A model generated the notes under the pieces. It ran no database searches. It saw only the letters and a list, made by a program, of their open reading frames with translations, and was not told the origin of the DNA. From G039029935 sp039029935 (GTDB taxonomy: Bacteria > Chloroflexota > Anaerolineae > Caldilineales > Caldilineaceae), in assembly GCA_039029935.1 (NCBI GenBank), contig JBCCFC010000125.1:1-16484 (forward strand): DNA of 16,484 nucleotides, read 5' to 3'. Numbering within the stretch: position 1 is the first letter of the stretch; every line of letters starts with the position of its first letter. Both the position numbers and the translations under genes were made by a program. Positions 7,203 through 14,480 of the stretch are shown here, piece by piece.

Positions 7203-8435
7203 ATGCGATTTGATCTGTTAATCAAAGGTGGTACAGTCGTTGACCCAAGCAGTGGGCAGAACGGTCTGATGGATGTCGCCATTAAGCGCAACCGCATTGC
7301 CGCCGTTGACACCAATATCCCAATAGAATCGGCGGTTCGTGTAGTAGATGCCAGTGGGCAATACGTGACGCCTGGCTTGGTGGATTTGCATACCCATATC
7401 TATCACGGCGTGACCTATTATGGCATTCAGGCTGACCCTGTGGCGGCACGTAGCGGTGTGACCACATGGCTGGATGTTGGTTCTGCTGGTGGCTATAACT
7501 TTCCTGGATTTCGTGAGTTTATTGTCAAGCCCGCAAGCGCACGTATCTATGCACTGGTCAACATCTCGTCAATTGGTCTCACGGCCATGACGGGTGAACT
7601 GACCAATTTGGCCTATTGTGATGTTGATCTCTGCTGCAAGCTGATTGATCTCCATCGTGATATTGCGCTGGGCGTCAAGGCACGGATTGATCGTAACACG
7701 ACGCAGAGCACAGGCATTGAACCACTCAAACGGGCGCGTGAGGCTGCGGATCGCTGTGAACTGCCGCTGATGGTTCACATTGGCAGTTCACCACCGGGTT
7801 TGGACGCTGTACTCGACTTTATGAAACCCAACGATATCCTGACTCACTGCTTCACAGGCCATGACATGCGCATTATCGATGATAATGGCAAACTGCGTGA
7901 GGACGCCAAACGCGTTTGGGAGAGTGGTATCATTTTAGACATCGGTCACGGAGCGGGTTCATTCTCGTTTGAGACAGCCGACGCCATGATATCCGAAGGC
8001 TACAAACCCGATGTGATTTCGACAGACATTCATCAACTCAGCATCAGCGGCCCCATGTTTGACATGCCAACCTGCCTGAGTAAGTTTATGGCATTGGGCA
8101 TGAGTTTGGAGGAAGTCATTTACGCATCCACCGCACGTCCCGCACAGGTGATGGGGCTGTCGCACGAAATTGGGACACTCAAAGTAGGTGCGCTGGCCGA
8201 TGTTGCCCTGTTCCGCATGGAAGAAGGGAATTTCACCTTTTATGATGTTCATATGAATGCACGGAAAGGTAAGCAGTTACTGCGCAATACGCTCACCATC
8301 ATCAATGGACGTGAATTGCCTGTCACCTATGAGCCACCGCTTGCGCCTTGGATTGACCTTAGCGAGGCACAGCGGCAGTTGGTGGCGTGGGGACATACAC
8401 CACAGGCATTTGATGCTCATGCATCGTGCTGTTAA
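7203..8435 (+). CDS. Amidohydrolase/deacetylase-family metallohydrolase (EF_0837 / Atu3266 type)
   Basis: This 410-aa member of the amidohydrolase superfamily is a TIM barrel with a binuclear metal site. The ligand set is complete: DLHTH (His63, His65), GVKAR with the likely carboxylated Lys159, MVHIG (His192), THCF (His215) and the catalytic Asp275 in STDIH. The N-terminal LIKGGTVVDP and C-terminal GTLKVGALADVALF strands form the usual accessory beta-sandwich. The family includes EF_0837; Atu3266 is, from memory, an esterase active on acetylated hydroxy acids. Annotation as dihydroorotase is therefore not safe. GTGAGGTAA before the ATG is a reasonable ribosome-binding site. With the upstream PLP enzyme it likely forms a two-step catabolic cassette, in which the hydrolase removes an acyl or cyclic group and the lyase deaminates. 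Confidence 0.87.
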   Translation: MRFDLLIKGGTVVDPSSGQNGLMDVAIKRNRIAAVDTNIPIESAVRVVDASGQYVTPGLVDLHTHIYHGVTYYGIQADPVAARSGVTTWLDVGSAGGYNFPGFREFIVKPASARIYALVNISSIGLTAMTGELTNLAYCDVDLCCKLIDLHRDIALGVKARIDRNTTQSTGIEPLKRAREAADRCELPLMVHIGSSPPGLDAVLDFMKPNDILTHCFTGHDMRIIDDNGKLREDAKRVWESGIILDIGHGAGSFSFETADAMISEGYKPDVISTDIHQLSISGPMFDMPTCLSKFMALGMSLEEVIYASTARPAQVMGLSHEIGTLKVGALADVALFRMEEGNFTFYDVHMNARKGKQLLRNTLTIINGRELPVTYEPPLAPWIDLSEAQRQLVAWGHTPQAFDAHASCC

Positions 8436-8454
8436 TGTGGTGTATGCGTCAATA

Positions 8455-8590
8455 AGGCCATTCCACAGAATAAAATACCCATGCTCGCGCGGAGTGAGCA
8501 ATCTCTATTGTGGGTCCTACACGAGAACGCTGGCATTAGAGAATGCCTAACTCCGCGACCCTCTGGGTAATTATTTTTGTGGAATGACCT
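8455..8590. repeat. 136-bp nested palindromic element (MITE/REP-like)
   Basis: Outer arms 8455-8480 and 8565-8590 are 26 nt each and complementary at 21 positions; both contain CATTCCACA or its complement. A second, inner stem is CGCGGAGT (8488-8495) with ACTCCGCG (8550-8557). A third is GGCATT (8532-8537), loop AGAG, AATGCC (8542-8547). The element fills most of the gap between the amidohydrolase and DUF2283 genes and carries no credible ORF. Its overall palindromic design suggests a mobile miniature element or structured repeat, not a simple terminator. Confidence 0.6.
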
Positions 8591-8653
8591 AAACTGAACT
8601 TGAACAGGAACAGATGATGCTATTCCTACTGAGAAATATGAGATAACAGTATT

Positions 8654-9088
8654 ATGTCTATTCAATATGATAAACAAACAGATTCGCTGCATATCCGTTT
8701 AACGAATGAAACGGGTGAAGCCTATGAACCTATATCTGGAAACTTTGTTATTTACATTGACGAAATCAATGACCATACAGAAATTGTCATTGAAGGTGCC
8801 AATAAATTTCTGGCCCAAGCACTGAAGGCCAATGTCAACCTCAAAGGGAATACTGCCTCGCCCCCAAGCCAACCCGTCTGGGAAGATATAGACTCCAGCA
8901 TGGTCAGCGCGTTCAAATATGATGACTCTACCTCTATTTTAGAAGTCATGTTTAAGCGTACAGGCGTCTATCGTTATTTTGAAGTCCCCGCTGATGTTGT
9001 TGCTGGGCTACGCGACGCTTCTTCAAAGGGAAGCTATATGCGTTCGATGATTATCGACTGTTACACCTATGAAAAAGTTAGAAGATAG
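8654..9088 (+). CDS. DUF2283 - KTSC domain fusion protein
   Basis: A 144-aa soluble protein joining two small domains. Residues 1-55 match DUF2283 (IQYDKQTDSLHIRL... then a hydrophobic ..DHTEIVIEGANKF end). Residues 80-143 match KTSC: SSMVSAFKYD, LEVMFKRTGVYRYFEVPADV and ASSKGSYMRSMI. KTSC is named for its likeness to a C-terminal part of lysyl-tRNA synthetase and has been proposed to bind nucleic acid; DUF2283 has no firm function. A Pro/Gly linker (about 63-75) separates them. No good Shine-Dalgarno is seen before the ATG. The SEC-C gene follows 56 bases downstream on the same strand, so the two may be co-expressed. Confidence 0.8.
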   Translation: MSIQYDKQTDSLHIRLTNETGEAYEPISGNFVIYIDEINDHTEIVIEGANKFLAQALKANVNLKGNTASPPSQPVWEDIDSSMVSAFKYDDSTSILEVMFKRTGVYRYFEVPADVVAGLRDASSKGSYMRSMIIDCYTYEKVRR

Positions 9089-9144
9089 TGTATGTCGTAA
9101 TGGCCAAATTGAACCATGCAAAAAGATAAGAGAGGAGAATCGGT

Positions 9145-10020
9145 ATGGTATTTACAAAAGATGAAATAGAAAACACGATTTTTGCCACATTCTCAGAAGA
9201 GGACGATGCATATGTACATGATTGTAAACTGTCAATTTGTGGAAACCCTCTCTGTACGTGCAATGCGGTAACCGTCAAAATTTTCCCTGCGATGGAAGGG
9301 TTCATATCAGACCCCATCGCGCACTTGACAGTCGATGTTGATACACGGGAGGTAGACCTCCTTTTGAACCCAGAGGGCGGGATATCTCATGAGGAAGTTA
9401 TTCATCAAGAGGACATAGAACTTCTTGATGAAGAGGATTTCCAATTCCTCCTTGACGAGTATCTGGATTATAAAAAGCATGTCACGCAAGAAGCGAATAT
9501 GAATGCGCTTGACGTCGAATTTTCGATTGAAGATATTGAGGAGAACAGTACCTTAGTCGGCTACATCGATAAGTTACCCTATGCTGAATGTTATACCTTA
9601 CCGATTGATGGGCAAAAGTATCTATTTTTTGACCAGTATTGTGTCAAACAGGGCTGTTCCTGTTCAAACGTGATTATCGACTGTTTGCGTGTTGATGAAG
9701 ACACAAACTCTGTTGAGGAGGTTGCAGCGTATACCATTCAATATAAGAGTCGTCAATGGGAATTGATGGAACGGAATGATGCTGACTTAAGCATTGTTGG
9801 CAATCCCAGAAAACTCAAACGCATGCTGGAAACCACCTACCCTATGTGGTATAAGGATGTCCGAACCCGCCATGCGAACCTCAAAACACTTTATGGCAAT
9901 TATCTCAAAACACAAGGCATTGCACTTGCACCACCAATTTCCAGACGCAATGTCAAAAGAAATGATCCCTGTCCATGTGGTAGTGGTAGAAAGTTCAAAA
10001 AGTGTTGTATGAATAAGTAG
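9145..10020 (+). CDS. SEC-C motif protein with two Cys-rich modules
   Basis: A 291-aa soluble protein. The C-terminus has a classic SEC-C zinc motif, RNDPCPCGSGRKFKKCC (Cys276, 278, 287, 288), as at the end of SecA and many accessory proteins. Upstream there appear to be two related modules: residues ~20-75 with C27-x4-C32-x4-C37-x-C39, and residues ~147-200 with C166-x4-C171-x-C173 plus C180. Each Cys cluster is followed by a beta-strand pair and a DVDT or DEDT turn, suggesting an internal duplication. A very acidic segment (about 84-110) lies between them. GAGAGGAG ahead of the ATG is a strong ribosome-binding site. The stop is only 5 bases from the convergent permease gene. The specific role is unknown; zinc-dependent protein or RNA contact is plausible. 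Confidence 0.8.
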   Translation: MVFTKDEIENTIFATFSEEDDAYVHDCKLSICGNPLCTCNAVTVKIFPAMEGFISDPIAHLTVDVDTREVDLLLNPEGGISHEEVIHQEDIELLDEEDFQFLLDEYLDYKKHVTQEANMNALDVEFSIEDIEENSTLVGYIDKLPYAECYTLPIDGQKYLFFDQYCVKQGCSCSNVIIDCLRVDEDTNSVEEVAAYTIQYKSRQWELMERNDADLSIVGNPRKLKRMLETTYPMWYKDVRTRHANLKTLYGNYLKTQGIALAPPISRRNVKRNDPCPCGSGRKFKKCCMNK

Positions 10021-10025
10021 AGTAG

Positions 10026-10895
10026 CTACCCCTTAATTCCCGTCAACGCTATACCCTCAATAAAGGTACGCTGGGCAAAGAAGAAAACCACGACCATCGG
10101 CAGTGTAAACAGCGTCGCCGCCGCCATCAGCATCCCCCACTCTGCCCCATGTTGGGTGAAGTAGAGACGGAGGCCCACCGAAAGCGTGTACATGTCTGGA
10201 TTGCGTAGGAAGACCAGCGGGTTGATGAAGTCGTGCCAGCCATGCATAAAATCAAAGATGGCGACGGTAATGATGGCGGCTTTGGAGAGTGGCACAACGA
10301 TGTGCCAGAAGATGCGCAGTTCGTTGGCGCCGTCAATGCGGGCCGCGTCGTCCAACTCGGTGGGGAAGGTCAGCATGAACTGGCGAATCATGAAGATGAA
10401 GAAGGCGTTGCCAAAGAAGGCGGGCACAATTAGTGGCAGGAAGGTGTCTAGCCAGCCCCACTGACTGTAGGTGATAAAAAGCGGGATAAAGCGGACCTGT
10501 GCGGGCAGCATCATGGTGGCTATGACGATGATAAACACAACATTGCGCCCCGGCCATTGGATACGCGCAAAGCCATAGGCGATAAAGACATTGGAGAGGA
10601 CCGCACCCACCATAATGCCTGTTGCATAGATAAAGGTATTGCCCAGATAGCCAAAAAAGTTGATCGCCTGAATGGACTCTGGGAAGTTGGTCCAGATGAT
10701 GCGTTCGGGAATCAGACGCACGGGAATTTGAAAGATATCGGCGGTGGGTTTGAGTGCGCTCGAGATCATCCACAGAAATGGCAACATGAAGATGATGCCA
10801 AAGAAAATCAGCACGGCGTGAGCCGATAACCGCTGGAATGCCCATCCGATGCGATAGGATAAATTGTCTGTGAATGTTGCGTTACGAATCGTCAT
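10026..10895 (-). CDS. MalG-type sugar ABC transporter permease
   Basis: A 289-aa inner-membrane permease of the carbohydrate uptake (CUT1) type. It has about six hydrophobic segments beginning at AVLIFFGIIFMLPFLWMISS (27-46). The ATPase-docking EAA loop is at about 180-209: ELDDAARIDGA then IVVPLSKAA. The C-terminus IEGIALTGIKG is typical of MalG/UgpE relatives. Its ATG overlaps the stop of the acetyltransferase gene by 4 bp (ATGA, 10892-10895), indicating translational coupling. It is the last gene of the operon; no ABC ATPase gene is in the window, so a shared MsmK-like ATPase elsewhere is expected. Confidence 0.92.
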   Translation of the reverse strand: MTIRNATFTDNLSYRIGWAFQRLSAHAVLIFFGIIFMLPFLWMISSALKPTADIFQIPVRLIPERIIWTNFPESIQAINFFGYLGNTFIYATGIMVGAVLSNVFIAYGFARIQWPGRNVVFIIVIATMMLPAQVRFIPLFITYSQWGWLDTFLPLIVPAFFGNAFFIFMIRQFMLTFPTELDDAARIDGANELRIFWHIVVPLSKAAIITVAIFDFMHGWHDFINPLVFLRNPDMYTLSVGLRLYFTQHGAEWGMLMAAATLFTLPMVVVFFFAQRTFIEGIALTGIKG

Positions 10896-11857
10896 GCAAA
10901 ATCCTTCTGTAGTGTCAATAAGGCTGGTTGGGACACAAAGCCAAGTTTGCTGTTCAACTTGAGAATCGGTTCGTTATGCTCGTCATTGGTTGTCTCAATC
11001 AATCGCCCACCTTGTGCTTGGACAAATTGAATTGTTTTCATCTTGAGCGCCATCGCAATCCCCTGACCACGATGCATGGATAAAACACCCGTCGTTCCTG
11101 TTTGAAACACCGTTGGCTCGCCTGTGGTCCACAGATAACTAAGCCCTACGGGTTCATCCGCCATGCACACAACAAAAAACGCATCGGCGCAAAAGCGTGG
11201 ATGTTGCAGCAGCGTGTCAAATTGTTGTCGAGACAGTTGGTTGTGGGTGAGGGACGGATTGTCGGCAAAGATTTCGTTATGCAGTTGGTGGAGTTTATGC
11301 GGCCACTCATCATCCATATTATCATTGACTGTCTGAAATTGAGGCAACGAGAGGACGGTGTAGCCTAATCGTTCCATGCCTGATAACGCCTGCGCAATCA
11401 TCTCAGACGCGATTGTGGATACATCTAAGAAAGAAACCTGGGTTCTGCTGGTGACAATAAAGCCCTGTTCCTGCAAAAATTGTAGACGCCTTCGATGATT
11501 CTCCGCAAGATTGGTTAGAAATCGTTGCGGATTACGAGATGCCAAAAGCTGTTGGGCAAATGCATAGAGGTGTGCATGAATCGACTGCTCATGATGTTCG
11601 AGTGTTTCATAGTCTGGCAAAATACTGTAACGGTAAAAGAATATATCAGATTGTAGCTCAATACAGGATGCCTCGGCAATCAATTGTCCGTTCCACGTTG
11701 CCACAAAGCGTGGATTTCTGTGCAAGCTGTCTGGCTGACTGTCATATTGCTTGAAATTGTCAACACTCTCTGGGTTTTGGGGATTGGCCGCATTATAGAT
11801 TTCACAGATGGCCGTATACCCATCCGCGCTTGGCTGAAACAGGATTATATCCAACAT
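10892..11857 (-). CDS. Tandem GNAT-domain N-acetyltransferase
   Basis: A 321-aa protein with two GNAT-like halves. The N-terminal half (about 1-145) keeps the fold pattern (RNPRFVATWNGQLIAEA, then RRLQFLQEQGF) but its acetyl-CoA loop looks degenerate. The C-terminal half (about 185-310) has a convincing motif A, VLSMHRGQGIAMALK (R263-G-Q-G-I-A), and motif B (NEPILKLNSKLGF), so this half is probably catalytic. The substrate is unknown. It sits between the two permease genes: its ATG is 9 bases after the MalF-like stop, and its stop overlaps the MalG-like start. That placement suggests acetylation of the imported sugar/amino sugar, or a passenger gene. Confidence 0.83.
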   Translation of the reverse strand: MLDIILFQPSADGYTAICEIYNAANPQNPESVDNFKQYDSQPDSLHRNPRFVATWNGQLIAEASCIELQSDIFFYRYSILPDYETLEHHEQSIHAHLYAFAQQLLASRNPQRFLTNLAENHRRRLQFLQEQGFIVTSRTQVSFLDVSTIASEMIAQALSGMERLGYTVLSLPQFQTVNDNMDDEWPHKLHQLHNEIFADNPSLTHNQLSRQQFDTLLQHPRFCADAFFVVCMADEPVGLSYLWTTGEPTVFQTGTTGVLSMHRGQGIAMALKMKTIQFVQAQGGRLIETTNDEHNEPILKLNSKLGFVSQPALLTLQKDFA

Positions 11858-11866
11858 GACGCTTCT

Positions 11867-12751
11867 CTACCGTTCATAGTGTACGTATCGCTGCGTACCC
11901 CAGAACATCACAACCGTCAGCACCAAAATCACCACAAACAAAATCCATGCCATTGCCGAGGCATAGCCCATGCGTAGCCGTTCAAAGGCCAGTTGGTAGA
12001 GATGCAGCCCATACATCAACGTCGATTTGTTGGGACCGCCGCCTGTCATGATCAACGGTGCGGCAATCGACTGCATGGAGAAAATTGTCATCGTGACGAC
12101 GTTGAAGAGCATTTGGGGCGTCAACAGCGGTAGGGTGACATGACGTATTTTGTGCCACGCCGTCGCCCCATCAATTTCAGCCGCTTCGTACAGATGTTGC
12201 GGGATGTCTTTTAGCCCCGCTAGATAGATCAACACCGCGCGCCCACTGCCCCAGACCGCCACCAGCACCAGCGAAAGCAGCGCGGTCCTCGGTGAGGCCA
12301 GCCAGAGTGGGCCATCAATCCCAATCCTGTCCAACATACCGTTGATGAGTCCATGACGCGGGTTGAGAATCCACACCCATGTCAATGTCGCCGCCACTAC
12401 TGGAACCATCACGGGCAAATAGAAAATCGTGCGATAGAGTGATAGCCCGATGACATTCATGTTAAGCAGCATGGCGATGATGATATCAAAAATCGTCGCC
12501 AGCACAACCAACATGACCACATAATAGAGGGTGACACGCAGCGATTTCCAGAAGACATGATCATCAAAGAATAGATCGGTGTAATTATCCAACCCGACCC
12601 AGTTTGGGGTAAAGTTGATGATATTGTAGTTGGTAAAACTGTAGTAAAGCGATGCCCCGATGGGATAGACCGTGAAGGCCACAAACCCGATGATCCACGG
12701 AAAAATAAAAAACAGACCCCAGCCGAGTCGACGTCGAACCATTGTACTCAT
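11867..12751 (-). CDS. MalF-type sugar ABC transporter permease
   Basis: A 294-aa inner-membrane permease of the CUT1 family. Six hydrophobic segments are visible, the first at WGLFFIFPWIIGFVAFTVYP (11-30). The EAA loop is at about 188-210: LYEAAEIDGATAWHKI then HVTLPLL. The FYLPVMVPVVAATLTWVWILNP segment and the GGGPNKST loop are typical. The start could be ATG 12751 or the in-frame ATG at 12742 three codons later; neither has a strong Shine-Dalgarno. The gene is second in the operon, 183 bases after the binding-protein stop, across a repeat-rich spacer. Confidence 0.92.
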   Translation of the reverse strand: MSTMVRRRLGWGLFFIFPWIIGFVAFTVYPIGASLYYSFTNYNIINFTPNWVGLDNYTDLFFDDHVFWKSLRVTLYYVVMLVVLATIFDIIIAMLLNMNVIGLSLYRTIFYLPVMVPVVAATLTWVWILNPRHGLINGMLDRIGIDGPLWLASPRTALLSLVLVAVWGSGRAVLIYLAGLKDIPQHLYEAAEIDGATAWHKIRHVTLPLLTPQMLFNVVTMTIFSMQSIAAPLIMTGGGPNKSTLMYGLHLYQLAFERLRMGYASAMAWILFVVILVLTVVMFWGTQRYVHYER

Positions 12752-12782
12752 TGTTTTGTTCCAGTATCAAGGGTGAAGTGAG

Positions 12783-12859
12783 AAGGGTTGAAAGGTTGAA
12801 GGGTTGAAGGGTTGAAGAGTTGAAGAGTTGAAGGGTTGAAGAGTTGAAAAGTTGAAGGG
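12783..12859. repeat. Tandem octamer repeat (microsatellite)
   Basis: Nine consecutive 8-bp units of the form AARRGTTG (AAGGGTTG, AAAGGTTG, AAGAGTTG, AAAAGTTG) run from 12783 to 12854, followed by a partial unit. On the transcribed strand they read CAACYYTT. The array lies between the binding-protein and permease genes, within the presumed transcript, and leaves about 31 bases before the permease ATG. Copy number is likely to vary. Confidence 0.85.
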
Positions 12860-12882
12860 CTTATGCCCAGTCATCTATTCAT

Positions 12883-12926
12883 CCCGTCTCCCCGTCTCCC
12901 CATCACCCACTCACCCTATCACCCCC
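12883..12926 (-). other. G-quadruplex motif in the mRNA strand
   Basis: The plus strand has six C-runs of 3-5 bases (12883-12885, 12890-12893, 12898-12901, 12906-12908, 12914-12916, 12922-12926) separated by 4-5 bases. The mRNA of the minus-strand operon therefore has six G-runs fitting the canonical G3+N1-7 pattern. It begins 8 bases after the binding-protein stop codon, so a fold here could stall or terminate polymerase or protect the upstream mRNA end. Confidence 0.55.
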
Positions 12927-12934
12927 TCACCTCA

Positions 12935-14308
12935 TCATCCAGCCTGCGCCATCTTATTATCCACTTCTTCCTGCACACGTTCTGCCAACGCGGTCAACTC
13001 TGTTTGTGGATCGGCGCCATCAAAGGCGATGGTGTCGAGGGCTTCGTTGATCTGCTGGGCAAGGAAGTTGACGCCTGGCATGATAGGCACAGCCATCGCC
13101 TTGGGCAGAATCTCATCACGGGCAAATGGCAACCAGCGTGCAGAGGCGGCTTCGATCTCTGGGTCGTTGGCAAGGCTGATGCGTGATGGTGTCACTGAGT
13201 CTGGCACGGCTTTGTTCAACGCCACCCACGGTGAGCTGCTCATGAAGTTGGCAAAGGCAAAGCCACCATCCACGTTCTTTGCACCTGTTGGGACAAAGTA
13301 CATATTGGCTTGCAGTTTGCCCGGCGCACCATCCGACCCCTCTGGTGATGGTATGCTGGTTACATCAAAATCAACATCCGGGCCATATTCGCCCATATCG
13401 TTGAAGCTCCACGAGCCAAGTGACCACATGGCAATCTGGCCTGTGTAGTAGAGACCTTCGGGCGAGTTACGACCAAAGCCGTTGCCACCGTAGGCCGTGC
13501 GGAACGCACCAATATTCTCAACGCCATATTTGTCGTTATAGCTTGTGTACCAGTTAAGCAACGCCAACGTTTTTTCATTGTCAACCGTCACCGTAGTGCT
13601 TTCTGCATCCCAGATGTCCGCGCCAAACGATGCCAGCCAGTTGAGCGGATCCGTGCTTGGAATCTGTGGCATAAAGCCAATGCGCTCAATTTGACCACTG
13701 TCATCAAGCTCAGTCAGCGCCTCGCCGACTTCCTCCCAGCCTTCCAATGTCGTTGGAATGTTTTCCGGGTCGAAGCCACCATCACGCATCCGATCTTTAT
13801 TGTAGTAGAAAAGGTTGACAATCGTCGAGATGCTCATCGCATAGAATTTGCCTTGGAATTGCATCTGTTCCCATGTGGCAGGCCAGTAATCATCACCCGG
13901 TACATCAGCGGCTTCCACATGGTCTGTGATATCTGTCAAGGCTCCAATCGGTGCATCCTCGGCCACAATCCACGCCCAACCACGATAGGCGTCTGGCGGG
14001 CTACCCGATGCGGTGTTGGCAATTACCTTGTCATGCAACTCACCCCAAGGGATGACCACATGGTTGCCCATGAAGCCCTCATTTTCCTCATCAAACTTTT
14101 CGATGGCGCCAGTCATCGCATCAGCCATACGCCCCTGACCAAAGCCTGTCCAGATTTCGACCGTTGATCCCTCCGCAGATGCCGCATCGCCACCACTATC
14201 ACCACCACCGCTGGGTGCTGCTGGGGCTGCACAGGCCGCGAGTGCCAACCCAACCACGCTGACGCCCATGCCCTTGAGCAGTTGACGTCGACTAATTTGG
14301 TTTGCCAT
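12935..14308 (-). CDS. Sugar-binding lipoprotein of the ABC transporter (family 1 extracellular solute-binding protein)
   Basis: A 457-aa secreted lipoprotein that captures the sugar for the MalF/MalG-like permeases. The N-terminus has a twin-arginine signal (SRRQLLKG at 6-13), a hydrophobic stretch, and a lipobox LAAC with Cys26 as the lipidated residue. A Gly/Ser/Ala-rich linker runs to about 48. The mature part starts VEIWTGFGQGRMADAM, and segments such as DKVIANTASGSPPDAYRG and PEGLYYTGQIAMWSLGSWS are typical of the family. AAAGGGG (14315-14321) is a strong ribosome-binding site 6 bases before the ATG. It is the first gene of the operon and would be transcribed from the promoter and operator region shared with the divergent lacI gene. 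The sugar cannot be named from sequence. Confidence 0.92.
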   Translation of the reverse strand: MANQISRRQLLKGMGVSVVGLALAACAAPAAPSGGGDSGGDAASAEGSTVEIWTGFGQGRMADAMTGAIEKFDEENEGFMGNHVVIPWGELHDKVIANTASGSPPDAYRGWAWIVAEDAPIGALTDITDHVEAADVPGDDYWPATWEQMQFQGKFYAMSISTIVNLFYYNKDRMRDGGFDPENIPTTLEGWEEVGEALTELDDSGQIERIGFMPQIPSTDPLNWLASFGADIWDAESTTVTVDNEKTLALLNWYTSYNDKYGVENIGAFRTAYGGNGFGRNSPEGLYYTGQIAMWSLGSWSFNDMGEYGPDVDFDVTSIPSPEGSDGAPGKLQANMYFVPTGAKNVDGGFAFANFMSSSPWVALNKAVPDSVTPSRISLANDPEIEAASARWLPFARDEILPKAMAVPIMPGVNFLAQQINEALDTIAFDGADPQTELTALAERVQEEVDNKMAQAG

Positions 14309-14357
14309 TTGGTTCCCCTTTCAAGTCATATACAAAAAATGCCTTCGTAGGTATCGC

Positions 14358-14373
14358 TTTGGACCGTTCCAAA
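14358..14373. promoter_or_regulatory. LacI-family operator O1
   Basis: TTTGGACCGTTCCAAA: half-sites TTTGGA and TCCAAA around a central CG, typical of LacI-family operators. It lies about 20-35 bases downstream of the predicted start of the transporter transcript and just upstream of the -35 box of the lacI promoter. An identical 16-mer occurs at 14413-14428. Confidence 0.8.
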
Positions 14374-14374
14374 T

Positions 14375-14403
14375 TTGTGCAAAACTATTAGATATAATAT
14401 AAT
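14375..14403 (+). promoter_or_regulatory. lacI promoter
   Basis: TTGTGC at 14375-14380, a 17-nt spacer, then a consensus TATAAT at 14398-14403. Transcription should begin near 14410, directly against operator O2, so bound repressor would block its own gene. Confidence 0.6.
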
Positions 14404-14427
14404 AGCCTATGTTTTGGACCGTTCCAA
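14399..14427 (-). promoter_or_regulatory. ABC-operon promoter
   Basis: On the minus strand, TTGGAA (14427-14422), a 17-nt spacer, then TATTAT (14404-14399). The -35 box lies inside operator O2, so the repressor and RNA polymerase would compete directly. The leader to the binding-protein ATG is about 85 nt and contains O1. Confidence 0.55.
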
Positions 14428-14428
14428 A
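14413..14428. promoter_or_regulatory. LacI-family operator O2
   Basis: A second exact copy of TTTGGACCGTTCCAAA, extended by one T/A pair on each side (14412-14429). It is 55 bases centre to centre from O1, about five helical turns, so the two sites are on the same DNA face and looping or cooperative binding is possible. Confidence 0.8.
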
Positions 14429-14480
14429 AAGAATATAACAGACTTAGGTATGCTTGTCAAATCAAGTTAAAGCAAAAAGT

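Noticed and set aside
7203..8435. Dihydroorotase (PyrC) assignment
   Set aside because: The metal ligands are shared by the whole superfamily; the sequence pattern and the PLP-lyase neighbour point to the EF_0837/Atu3266 group, with no pyrimidine genes nearby.
12783..12926. CRISPR array
   Set aside because: The units are 8 bp without spacers, and the adjacent C-runs are low-complexity sequence; no cas genes are nearby.
14454..14480. TTG start for the LacI protein
   Set aside because: It adds nine unsupported residues ahead of the standard LacI opening, and the ATG at 14481 fits the family.
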